From an uncultured bacterium (GTDB lineage: Bacteria; Armatimonadota; Zipacnadia; Zipacnadales; Zipacnadaceae), in the NCBI GenBank assembly GCA_937928475.1, contig CALFVE010000203.1, forward strand, positions 1 through 13,142: a DNA stretch of 13,142 nt, written 5' to 3'. This document shows, piece by piece, positions 6,706-13,142 of the stretch; positions within the stretch are counted from its first letter, which is position 1, and each line of letters starts with the position of its first letter. The position numbers were made by a program, and so were the translations under genes. Under the pieces are notes generated by a model. It did no database searches. It worked only from the letters and a program-made list of their open reading frames with translations, and was not told the origin of the DNA.

Positions 6706-7260
6706 ATGGACCGCTTATTGGCCGAACAGAAGCGACGCAGCGAGGGCGCCGTGGAGGCCTTCCAGCGGGAACTGGCGACTATCCGCACCGGGGTGGCTAC
6801 CCCGGCCCTGCTCAACCACCTGCGTGTGGAGGCTTACGGCGACCGCTTACCCGTCAACCAGGTCGCTACGGTGAGCGCCCAAGAGGGCCGGCTCTTGATC
6901 ATCACGCCCTGGGATCGCAGCCTCCTCCCCGCCATCGAAAAGGCCATCCTTACCTCCGATCTGGGACTCACCCCCACTAGCGACGGGCATCTGATCCGCC
7001 TGCAGATACCAACCCTCACGGAAGAACGGCGGCAGGAACTAGCGAAAGTGGTCTCCCGCAAGGCCGAGGAGGCCCGCGTGGCGGTCCGCAACATCCGCCG
7101 CGACACCATCGCCGCCATCGAGAAGAAGGAGAAGGTGGAAGGGCTTTCCGAAGACGAGGTGGAGGTGGGCAAGAAGGAAGCCCAGAAGACCACGGACGAA
7201 TATATCGAAAAGATAGACGCGCTTGCTGAGGCCAAGATGAAGGAGATTACCACGCTATGA
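6706..7260 (+). CDS. frr: Ribosome recycling factor
   Basis: RRF splits post-termination ribosomes together with EF-G. The 184 residues are the standard length. Domain I helices flank a small domain II: FQRELATIRTGVATPALL (19-36) opens the bundle, NQVATVSAQEGRLLIITPWD (51-70) is the signature of the inserted beta domain, IPTLTEERRQEL (101-112) and the arginine-rich VRNIRRD (127-133) close back into helix. The start at 6706 has GAGGGG at 6692-6697, 8 bases upstream. The last bases ATGA are shared with the next gene, indicating translational coupling. The 44-base gap after pyrH contains a small CCCC/GGGG hairpin without a T-run. Confidence 0.97.
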   Translation: MDRLLAEQKRRSEGAVEAFQRELATIRTGVATPALLNHLRVEAYGDRLPVNQVATVSAQEGRLLIITPWDRSLLPAIEKAILTSDLGLTPTSDGHLIRLQIPTLTEERRQELAKVVSRKAEEARVAVRNIRRDTIAAIEKKEKVEGLSEDEVEVGKKEAQKTTDEYIEKIDALAEAKMKEITTL

Positions 7261-7490
7261 GCGGGGCGCTTCCCGACGTGGTGGGCCTGCCGCTCGCCGA
7301 GGCGGAGCGTAGGCTCGCAGCGGCGGGGACACCCTACGAGGCGCGCAAGACCTATCCCCGCCCGACTCATACGGGCCGGGTGCGGCTGGGTTCGGAGTGG
7401 CGAGTGATCCAAGAGCACCCGGTGGAGCAAGGCGTGCTTCTGGTGGTCGCCCAGAGCCTGGCGCCGCCCCGGGAAGATGACCAGGCGTGA
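7257..7490 (+). CDS. Small single PASTA-like domain protein
   Basis: The 77-residue protein opens with PDVVGLPLAEAERRLAAAG (6-24), a clear PASTA-domain signature, and continues with a beta-rich half in which RVIQEHPVEQGVLLVVAQS resembles the closing strands of the domain. PASTA domains normally occur in tandem outside the membrane on Ser/Thr kinases and penicillin-binding proteins, where they sense cell-wall fragments. Here there is a single copy with no signal peptide and no membrane segment, so it is probably cytoplasmic and its ligand is unknown. The start shares ATGA with the frr stop, and its end overlaps the next gene by 14 bases, so it is embedded in the operon. Its codon use looks like that of its neighbours. 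The C-terminal ten residues are charged and probably flexible. Confidence 0.75.
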   Translation: MSGALPDVVGLPLAEAERRLAAAGTPYEARKTYPRPTHTGRVRLGSEWRVIQEHPVEQGVLLVVAQSLAPPREDDQA

Positions 7491-7953
7491 CCCGCCGGCG
7501 GGGGGCACGTACGTTCTCGTGGTCCGCTTGTCGCGGGAGGCAGTCCTCACCGTCGGGCGGCTGGGCGGCTTACGGTTGCTCGCTGCCACCTACCTTTATG
7601 TCGGCTCCGCCCGCCGGGGGCTTCCCCACCGGCTCGCGCGGCATGCCCGCCCGGAGAAGAGTTGCCGCTGGCATGTGGACTACCTTACCGCCGCTGGGCA
7701 GGTATGCGGGGCGTGGGTTTGGCCGGTGGGGGAGGAGTGCGCCCTGGCCGAGCAACTAGCTGCCTGCCCGGAAGTGTCGCCCGGCCCCTCCGGGTTCGGC
7801 TGCTCGGATTGCCGCTGCCCCACGCACCTCTTCCGGTGTCGCCAGTCGCCGCGGGCCGCGCTGGCCTGGCTCCGCCAAGGCCTTCCGGACTTGGTGACAG
7901 AACTGTCCGGGCGGGGTATAATCCAGGCGGTCTCCCGGCGACAGGGAGCATAA
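7477..7953 (+). CDS. DUF123 GIY-YIG-related protein
   Basis: The 158 residues match DUF123 (PF01986), a GIY-YIG nuclease-like family also found fused to endonuclease III in some archaea and bacteria. The order of motifs is right: GTYVLVVRL (10-18), ATYLYVGSARRGLPHRLARH (37-56, the YVG strand with R52 and H56), WHVDYL (65-70), and GFGCSDCRCPTHLF (106-119), whose clustered cysteines are a family feature that may bind metal. Glutamates E86, E87 and E92 lie in the region where the catalytic Glu of GIY-YIG enzymes would be expected, but I cannot assign it. DNA cleavage or repair is the inferred role; it has not been shown for stand-alone members. The ATG at 7477 lies inside the preceding gene with a weak binding site (GGGAAG), suggesting coupled translation. 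The uppS promoter lies within its 3' end. Confidence 0.82.
   Translation: MTRRDPPAGGTYVLVVRLSREAVLTVGRLGGLRLLAATYLYVGSARRGLPHRLARHARPEKSCRWHVDYLTAAGQVCGAWVWPVGEECALAEQLAACPEVSPGPSGFGCSDCRCPTHLFRCRQSPRAALAWLRQGLPDLVTELSGRGIIQAVSRRQGA
7894..7922 (+). promoter_or_regulatory. Near-consensus promoter upstream of uppS
   Basis: GTGACA (7894-7899) and a perfect TATAAT (7917-7922) are separated by exactly 17 bases, 11 of 12 consensus positions. It lies in the last 60 bases of the DUF123 coding region and would start transcription near 7929, giving a leader of about 50 bases before the uppS GTG at 7981. This is the best promoter match that I found in the window, and it implies that uppS and the genes after it can be expressed independently of the rpsB transcript. 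Confidence 0.62.
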
Positions 7954-7980
7954 CCGTCTGGCAGAAAGCCCGAGGGTCTC

Positions 7981-8718
7981 GTGGACGAAGCCCTGAGCGG
8001 ACTGATCATCCCCCGGCACATCGCCATCATCATGGATGGCAACGGGCGCTGGGCCCAGCAGCGGGGCCTGCCACGCCTGCAGGGGCACTTCGAGGGCCGC
8101 AAGGCCACCCGACGCGTCGTCGAGGCTTGTGTGGAGTTTGGCGTGGAGGTCCTGTCCGTTTACGCCTTTAGCGCCGAGAATTGGCGGCGCCCGGCGGAGG
8201 AAGTGCAGGGCCTGCTGACGCTTATGGAGAGCGCCTTGCAGGAGGAGCTGGCCGACCTGTGTGGAAACAACGTCCGGCTGATTCCCACCGGCCGGCTGGG
8301 GGAGTTGCCGGAGAGTCTGCAGCGGGTGCTGGAGAAGGCACGCCAGGAGACGGCGAGTAATAGCGGGCTGACGCTGAACTTGCTGGTCAACTACGGGGGC
8401 CGGGCGGAGATCGTGGATGCGGCGCGCTCTTTCGCCCGGCGGGTGCAGGCGGGGTGGGCAGCGCCCGATGACTTGAATGAAGAGGTCTTGCGTCAGTACT
8501 TGTATGCGCCAGACCTGCCCGACCCCGACCTGGTGATTCGTCCCGGGGGGGAACAGCGCTTGAGCAACTTTCTGCTCTGGCAGACGTCATACTCTGAGTT
8601 GCTGGTCATGGACGTGCTCTGGCCGGACTTCGGCCGGGAGCACCTATTGGCGGCCATTATTGAGTTCAACCGTCGGGAGCGGCGCTTCGGCGGCGTGGCG
8701 GATACCGAGTCTGATTGA
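7981..8718 (+). CDS. uppS: Isoprenyl transferase (undecaprenyl diphosphate synthase)
   Basis: This cis-prenyltransferase adds isopentenyl units to farnesyl diphosphate to make the C55 lipid carrier for peptidoglycan and other glycans. The 245 residues show the P-loop-like HIAIIMDGNGRWA (13-25, with catalytic D19), RLQGHFEGRKATRR (32-45), SVYAFSAENWRR (59-70), LLVNYGGRAEI (134-144) and the diphosphate-binding VIRPGGEQRLSNFLLWQ (185-201). In the last motif Pro replaces the usual Thr or Ser of RTxGE, a variant to note rather than a loss. The start is GTG at 7981 with GAGGG at 7972-7976; no other start retains the N-terminal motif. cdsA, dxr and rseP, which often follow uppS, are absent here. Confidence 0.96.
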   Translation: MDEALSGLIIPRHIAIIMDGNGRWAQQRGLPRLQGHFEGRKATRRVVEACVEFGVEVLSVYAFSAENWRRPAEEVQGLLTLMESALQEELADLCGNNVRLIPTGRLGELPESLQRVLEKARQETASNSGLTLNLLVNYGGRAEIVDAARSFARRVQAGWAAPDDLNEEVLRQYLYAPDLPDPDLVIRPGGEQRLSNFLLWQTSYSELLVMDVLWPDFGREHLLAAIIEFNRRERRFGGVADTESD

Positions 8719-8755
8719 CTGGCGTGTCGTCACCCATAAGGAGGGAGTCGCGGAG

Positions 8756-9250
8756 ATGCTGAAAGGCAGAATGCAGTTGCTGTTGGGCCTGGTTACGGGG
8801 CTGATCCTGGTCAGTGCCCTGGCCGCTAGCGCCGAGATCGTGATTTACGCCGGCGACGATGACCTCCCCACGGCAGGGGCGCTGCCCTTGGCGACGGCCG
8901 GCGAGATCAAGGTGAATAGCGCGCCGGTGCTGGAACTGCCCGGCGGCGGAGGCGGCGTGCCTCTGGCGGTCCGCGCCGAGATTCTCGATACCCGCATGAC
9001 CGAAATTCTGTCTTCGGGGCGAGTAGGGCCCGTAACCATCGGCGCGATCCGAGGCAAGCCCACCATCTGGGTAGGAGAGTATCGTTTCGTCACCGTTTAC
9101 CCCGAGGACGCCGCCGCTCTGGGCATGAGCGCGGCCGCAGTGGCGGCGCAGTGGGCGGCGCAGTTGCAGGCCGCGCTGCTGAAGACCAGCCCGGCGCTCG
9201 GCCCTAGTCCGGAGGAGACCAGAGCAGGGCTGGCCGGGCCGACCGAATAG
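8756..9250 (+). CDS. Secreted protein resembling the extracytoplasmic domain of some MscS channels
   Basis: The 164-residue protein has a classical signal peptide (MLKGRM, then a hydrophobic run 7-24, cleavage after ASA at about 26). The mature part has no membrane segment. Residues 66-142, with PLAVRAEILDTRMTEIL, KPTIWVGEYRFVTVYPEDAAALG and AAQWAAQLQAALL, follow the layout of the periplasmic N-terminal region found in some mechanosensitive (MscS-type) channels of cyanobacteria and related lineages: a strand naming the interface, a V-T-V strand ending in an acidic/Ala motif, then a helix ending in a Trp-Ala-x-x-Leu pattern. The channel itself is missing, so this would be an orphan domain; the likeness is from memory and moderate. 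AAGGAGG at 8738-8744 supports ATG 8756; the frame is open further upstream into uppS, but those codons precede the signal peptide. The tail is Pro/Glu-rich. It sits between uppS and thiL. Confidence 0.7.
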   Translation: MLKGRMQLLLGLVTGLILVSALAASAEIVIYAGDDDLPTAGALPLATAGEIKVNSAPVLELPGGGGGVPLAVRAEILDTRMTEILSSGRVGPVTIGAIRGKPTIWVGEYRFVTVYPEDAAALGMSAAAVAAQWAAQLQAALLKTSPALGPSPEETRAGLAGPTE

Positions 9251-9274
9251 CCTGGCCCCCGCTCAGAGGTAGCT

Positions 9275-10267
9275 GTGCGGCTGGAAGAACTCGGCGAATT
9301 CGGGTTCCTGGCGCGCCTGCGCGACCGGCTGGGCGGGTCGGCACCAGGAGTAGTCTTGGGCAGCGGCGATGACGCCGCTGTCCTGCTTTGGGAAGGCGGC
9401 AAGTACCTGCTGGTCACCACCGACGCGGTGGTAGAGGGGCGTCACTTCCGCCGCCAGTGGTTCACAGAAAGGGAGATCGGGGAGAGAGCGGCCCGCGCGG
9501 CGCTCAGTGACCTTGCCGCGATGGGCGGCCTGCCCCGAGGCCTGTTTGCGTCTCTCGCTCTTTCCCCAGAGCTGTCGGTGGAGGCGGCGGAGGCGCTGGC
9601 GGAGGGTCTGGAAGCCGGCGCCGCGGCGTGCGGCTGTCACTTGTTGGGCGGGGACTTGGCGGCCTCGCCAGGCCCCCTTTTCATAGACGTGGTCGCGGTA
9701 GGCGAGACCGAGGCCTATTGGCCACGGTCAGGAGCCCAGCCGGGGGATGCCGTGCTGGTGTCCGGCTCCCTGGGCGCCAGCGCTGCGGCGCTCGCCCTGC
9801 TGGAGCGGGGCGTGGCTCCGGCCCACCTTCCGCCGACCCTGCGCCGACGCTTCCTGTGTCCTGAGCCGGCCTTTGATGTGGTGCAGGCGCTCCAGCCTCT
9901 GGGGAAAGTCACCGCCGCCATAGACATCTCTGACGGATTAGTTGCGGACTTGGGACACCTCGCCGCAGCCAGCGCCGCGCAGATCTGCCTCCGGGCTGAC
10001 CGGGTGCCCCTGGCCGCAGAGGTTCGCGCGGCCGCCCGCCAGATGGGAGGCGATGCTGCGGCTCTCGCTCTCACCAGCGGCGAGGAGTATGAACTGGCCT
10101 TCACAGTACCGCGCGTTGCCGTGGAGGGGGTACAGAGGGCGCTGGCCGAGGCCGCGGCGCGACCGGTGACGGTGATTGGGGAGGTGAGGGCCGGCCGCGG
10201 CCTGGTGGTCGAGGGCGGACCGCCCTTACCGGCCGGCGGCTGGGATCACTTTAGCGCGAGGGAGTGA
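9275..10267 (+). CDS. thiL: Thiamine-monophosphate kinase
   Basis: ThiL phosphorylates thiamine monophosphate to the active cofactor thiamine diphosphate using ATP, the last step of thiamine synthesis. The 330 residues are the normal length and belong to the AIRS/PurM-like fold. Motifs: VLGSGDDAAVL (27-37, usually GIGDDAA), LLVTTDAVVEGRHF (45-58, Mg-binding Asp), RAALSDLAAMGG (74-85), LLGGDLAASP (123-132), VLVSGSLG (160-167), AAIDISDGLVADLGHL (214-229) and SGEEYELAFTV (268-278, usually GGEDYEL). The start is GTG at 9275 with AGAGG 6 bases upstream. No other thiamine gene and no TPP riboswitch is visible nearby. The stop overlaps the end of the convergent deacetylase gene by 17 bases. Confidence 0.94.
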   Translation: MRLEELGEFGFLARLRDRLGGSAPGVVLGSGDDAAVLLWEGGKYLLVTTDAVVEGRHFRRQWFTEREIGERAARAALSDLAAMGGLPRGLFASLALSPELSVEAAEALAEGLEAGAAACGCHLLGGDLAASPGPLFIDVVAVGETEAYWPRSGAQPGDAVLVSGSLGASAAALALLERGVAPAHLPPTLRRRFLCPEPAFDVVQALQPLGKVTAAIDISDGLVADLGHLAAASAAQICLRADRVPLAAEVRAAARQMGGDAAALALTSGEEYELAFTVPRVAVEGVQRALAEAAARPVTVIGEVRAGRGLVVEGGPPLPAGGWDHFSARE

Positions 10268-13142
10268 GCAGGCGGTCGAGGGTAACGAACACAAAGCCCT
10301 CCCGGCGCAGGCGGGTGATGATGTCGGGCAGCGCCTCCAGGGTGGGCACGACTCCATCATGCAACAGGATGATGTCCCCGGCATGCGTCCCCGCGACTAC
10401 CCGGTCCGCGATCAGTTGCGCCTCGGGCGTGTTGTAATCGTGTACGTTCACGTCCCAGCCGGCGTAGGTCAGCCCCAGGCCGGCGGCAATTCGATTGACC
10501 TGGCTGTTGCTCTGGCCGCCGGGCGGGCGGTAAAAGCGTGGCGCCTTGCCTACTACCTGGATCAGTGCCTCGTTGCACCCCTGCAGTTCCCCCTTGATCT
10601 CCGCCGGAGATAGTTGCGTCAAGGTGGGATGAGTCAGACTGTGGTTCTGCAGGCTGTGCCCGTCCTCGGCGGCCTGGCGTAAGAGAGTGGGGAACTCCAG
10701 GGCCTTGCGTCCCACCACGAAGAAAGTCGCCACCACGCGGTGCTCCCGCAGGAGTCGCAGCAGCCGCTCGGTATAGCCGGGGAAGGGCGTATCGTCGAAG
10801 GTGAGGGCCACCATCTTGGCGTTGCCCAGGGGCAGGGCGCGCCGGATCTTCAGGATCAGTTCCCGCGCCGGGCCGGAGCCGCGACTGACGGTGAACTGAG
10901 CGCCCGAAGCCAAGGTCACCGCCACCTCCAGCCCGCCGTCCGTGGCCCCGTTTCTCAGGCGCACCCCGTGGATAGCAACGTCATGCACCCGCACCCCTGC
11001 GGGGTTATGTGCGGCCCGCAGGCCAGGGAGGAAGATGACCAGCACCCCGTCCTCGCGCTCGACCTTGACCTCGGCGGGCAAGGGGTCGCGGGTCTGGAGG
11101 GCGAGGGTGAGGCTGCCGTCGGCGTGGGGCTGCAGGTCCACGCGGATCTGCTCGGCGGGTGATCCCGCAGCATCCTGGGGGCGCAGGAGTGGGAAAGTCC
11201 AGGAGTGCTGCCGGCCGTCAGAGAGGTCGAGCTCGGCGAAGGTAGGCGGCTCCTCGCTGCCCTCAAACTGGCGAGGCTCGGCGGTCGGAAGTGGCAGTGG
11301 CGTTACCGGCGTCGGCGGCTCCGTCGGCCTGGTGCCCATTTCCATCTGCAAGGGGAGTAGCCCCACCTGCACCTGGGTAGTCTCCCCGTCGGTCACGGTT
11401 ACCTTGCCTTCCCAGGGCCGGAGATTCTCGACCTCCAACCGGAGAGCGTGCTCTCCGGCCGGAACGTTTTCCAACAGCGCCGGGCTGGTCCCCCGGTTTT
11501 CCCCGTCCAGGATGATCTTGGCCCCGGCGGGCACCGTCTTGACGTTGATGCTGCCGACCTTGCGCGACAAGACGAGCTCTACGGTGGTGGTCTCACGGGC
11601 CTTGACGACCACAGTGCGCTCCGCCAGTCGGTAGCCCTCCAGGAGAGCCGTCACCTGGTACTCGCCGGGCGCAAGGTCCGCCAGTTCCAGCGGGGCTGTG
11701 CCCCGGGGCTTGCCACCCACAGTGACTTGCGCCCCTGGGGGCTGGGAAGTGATGCGGAGTTTCCCCACCAGTCGCTCCAGCCGATAAGTGAACTCGGCCG
11801 GCTTGTCGCCGGGCGTGACCTCGACTTCTTGGATGAGTTCAGCGTGGCCGGGAAGGGTCAGTTTGAGGGTGTGCTTGCCGACGGTCGTGCGGGCGATCAC
11901 CGCCGGCGCCTTGCCCGCCGGCTCATCGTCCCAGGTAACCTCCGCGCCTTCCGGCTGGGAGATCACGCGCACCGAGCGGGTCTGCCGCTCCAGCGCGAAT
12001 TCCACCTCCACCACACCGCCTCGGGGCACCGCGACCTTCTTCTCGGCGACGACGTACCCGTACAGACGCACAGAAACGGTGTGTTCGCCCGCTGGCAGAT
12101 TGGGGCTGCGCAGAGGGGTTTTGCCTATCTCCTTGCCATCAACAACTACAGTCGCCCCGGCCGGCTCGCTAGTGACTTGGATCGTTCCGATCAGGGGCAG
12201 TTCTCTGAGGACGATCTGGTCTGCCGCCCGAGCCTTGGGAACCGCCGCCAGGGAGACCGAGTGCCTCTCATAATTGGGCAGGGAGAGCGTAAACTCGCCG
12301 GGCAAGGCTTCAGCAGGCAGCAGAAGTGGCGTTAGCCCCAGGACTTCCCCCTCGCGCCGGACCTGTGCGTAGGGCGGATCGCTGAGCACCAGTCGCCCGC
12401 TGCCCGGCACCGCGGTCAGTTGCGAGGTCAAGGCGATGAACACCAGGTCGCCAATCTCGATCTCGGCCCCGGCCTCCGGCTTGGCGTTGATGACGTCGTC
12501 CAGCCGCTGCGGTCCGGTGCGCAGCGATCCGGCGGGAGCGCCGGCCCACAGGGGGGGAAGGAATTCCACCCACTCCAGCCCCGGCTCGGCGGCCAGAGCA
12601 TGGAAGGCGAAGTAGGTGGCATCCGTTTTGAGCGGGTTGCCGGCGAAAGGGAAGACCTGGAGGTCGGTCTGCTGCGGGGTGGAAATCACCGCCAGCACTC
12701 GCCCTACCGGCGGCAGAACTGCCTGCAGCGCCGACAGCAGTAGAGTCTGCTGGGCGCGGGTCTCTGCTGGCCAGGACAGGGGCGGCGTGACCGCAAGCCG
12801 CGCCACCCGCGGGCGGCAGTCAGCCGCGATCATCTGCAGAAAGGACGGCCCAGAGCCCTCGGCCCAGAGCACTCCGAAGACCAGCACCCGGCACTGCAGT
12901 TGCCCGGCCACCGTTGCAGCGACACCGGGCCTGCCTGCGAGAATCTGCTGCTCGTTCGCGGCGAGCAGGTCCTGGACGCGTCGGCTGTCCTTGAGGTCCA
13001 GGAAGGGGTTACCGGCCAGTCCTTGACGAAGCAGGCGCGCCGCCTCTACCCCGGCGGAGGGGTCGACCCCACTCACGGAGAAGTTGGCTATAGCGAGCGG
13101 GAGCGGCGTGAAGGGCGGCGGGGAACTGTCGGGAGCAGCACG
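10251..13142 (-). CDS. Large PEGA-repeat / AMIN-like / NodB polysaccharide deacetylase fusion, N-terminus beyond window
   Basis: The frame is open to the right edge, 963 visible residues (numbered from the edge). A GTG at 13076 is not the start, because the codons before it (PLAIANFSVSG) continue the same domain. Residues 14-90 resemble FlgO/CsgG-type N-terminal folds. A degenerate PEGA repeat (249-300) is followed by four clear ones near 319-387, 389-457, 459-527 and 529-598, each with a (S/V)xPxGAxVxxxG strand, a G-(T/K)-(S/T/A)-P turn and an (L/V)PAGEH-like turn. A Pro/Thr-rich linker (605-633) leads to an AMIN-like beta domain (634-769). The C-terminal NodB domain (775-959) keeps all catalytic motifs: TFDDTP (D783, D784), HSLTH (H834, H838), RPPGG (R872), WDVN (D897) and LLHDG (H928, D929). 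It should be a metal-dependent deacetylase of cell-wall or surface polysaccharide, probably exported; the export signal would lie outside the window. Confidence 0.88.
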   Translation of the reverse strand, partial: RAAPDSSPPPFTPLPLAIANFSVSGVDPSAGVEAARLLRQGLAGNPFLDLKDSRRVQDLLAANEQQILAGRPGVAATVAGQLQCRVLVFGVLWAEGSGPSFLQMIAADCRPRVARLAVTPPLSWPAETRAQQTLLLSALQAVLPPVGRVLAVISTPQQTDLQVFPFAGNPLKTDATYFAFHALAAEPGLEWVEFLPPLWAGAPAGSLRTGPQRLDDVINAKPEAGAEIEIGDLVFIALTSQLTAVPGSGRLVLSDPPYAQVRREGEVLGLTPLLLPAEALPGEFTLSLPNYERHSVSLAAVPKARAADQIVLRELPLIGTIQVTSEPAGATVVVDGKEIGKTPLRSPNLPAGEHTVSVRLYGYVVAEKKVAVPRGGVVEVEFALERQTRSVRVISQPEGAEVTWDDEPAGKAPAVIARTTVGKHTLKLTLPGHAELIQEVEVTPGDKPAEFTYRLERLVGKLRITSQPPGAQVTVGGKPRGTAPLELADLAPGEYQVTALLEGYRLAERTVVVKARETTTVELVLSRKVGSINVKTVPAGAKIILDGENRGTSPALLENVPAGEHALRLEVENLRPWEGKVTVTDGETTQVQVGLLPLQMEMGTRPTEPPTPVTPLPLPTAEPRQFEGSEEPPTFAELDLSDGRQHSWTFPLLRPQDAAGSPAEQIRVDLQPHADGSLTLALQTRDPLPAEVKVEREDGVLVIFLPGLRAAHNPAGVRVHDVAIHGVRLRNGATDGGLEVAVTLASGAQFTVSRGSGPARELILKIRRALPLGNAKMVALTFDDTPFPGYTERLLRLLREHRVVATFFVVGRKALEFPTLLRQAAEDGHSLQNHSLTHPTLTQLSPAEIKGELQGCNEALIQVVGKAPRFYRPPGGQSNSQVNRIAAGLGLTYAGWDVNVHDYNTPEAQLIADRVVAGTHAGDIILLHDGVVPTLEALPDIITRLRREGFVFVTLDRLLTPSR
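11349..12188 (-). repeat. Four tandem PEGA-domain coding repeats
   Basis: Four consecutive units of about 210 bases each encode PEGA domains inside the deacetylase gene, with a fifth, degenerate unit upstream (about 12243-12398). The units share spacing and motif positions (start of strand: IGTIQVTSEPAGA, RSVRVISQPEGA, GKLRITSQPPGA, GSINVKTVPAGA) but differ a good deal in DNA, so they are old duplications rather than recent slippage. PEGA domains are beta-rich, often surface-associated modules. Confidence 0.8.

Noticed and set aside
5897..6706. Minus-strand open frame of 269 codons opposite pyrH
   Set aside because: pyrH carries all UMP kinase motifs on the plus strand; the antisense frame is a codon-bias shadow.
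11448..12335. Plus-strand open frame of 295 codons
   Set aside because: It is antisense to the PEGA repeat region, whose minus-strand reading shows regular domain repeats.
13074..13076. GTG as start codon of the deacetylase gene
   Set aside because: The frame is open upstream to the window edge, and the preceding residues (PLAIANFSVSG) continue a typical N-terminal strand, so the gene is treated as incomplete at its 5' end.

Overview
The window is high-GC bacterial chromosome with tightly packed genes, mostly with GGAGG-type ribosome binding sites. There are no RNA genes, insertion sequences or CRISPR arrays that I can see. The combination of a cytoplasmic GH172/DUF2961 protein, a D-lyxose isomerase, a secreted protein with an amidotransferase-like fold, a Thermus-length EF-Ts, and a PEGA-repeat protein ending in a NodB deacetylase would fit an uncultured lineage such as Armatimonadota. 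That placement is inference from gene content, not from a search.

Left block (1-2691, minus strand): three genes, read right to left, that look like a carbohydrate locus. They are a GH172 family protein (1624-2691), a D-lyxose ketol-isomerase of the cupin fold (863-1543), and the N-terminal part of a signal-peptide protein that runs off the left edge (1-662). The divergent gap 2692-2946 carries a duplicated GC-rich palindromic motif and a candidate plus-strand promoter.

Middle block (2947-10267, plus strand): first comes a signal-peptide thioredoxin-fold domain with a CxxC motif joined to about six membrane segments (2947-4137). After a 271-base gap with a strong terminator-like hairpin comes the translation/nucleotide cluster rpsB-tsf-pyrH-frr. 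It continues with two small translationally coupled genes, a single PASTA-like domain protein and a DUF123 GIY-YIG-related protein. Next come uppS, with its own near-consensus promoter inside the preceding gene, a secreted protein resembling the extracytoplasmic domain of some MscS channels, and thiL. rpsB, tsf, pyrH, frr and uppS are an ancient conserved neighbourhood; the interspersed small genes are the lineage-specific part.

Right block (10251-13142, minus strand): one very long gene, open through the right edge, overlaps the end of thiL convergently by 17 bases. From N to C terminus it encodes a FlgO/CsgG-like region, a degenerate and then four clear PEGA repeats, a proline-rich linker, an AMIN-like beta domain and an intact NodB polysaccharide deacetylase domain. 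It probably acts on cell-wall or extracellular polysaccharide.

The observations most worth following are the possible attenuator in the rpsB leader, the PEGA/AMIN/NodB fusion, the thioredoxin-membrane fusion, and the pairing of GH172 with lyxose/mannose isomerase. I did not find a clear-cut new defence or mobile system.
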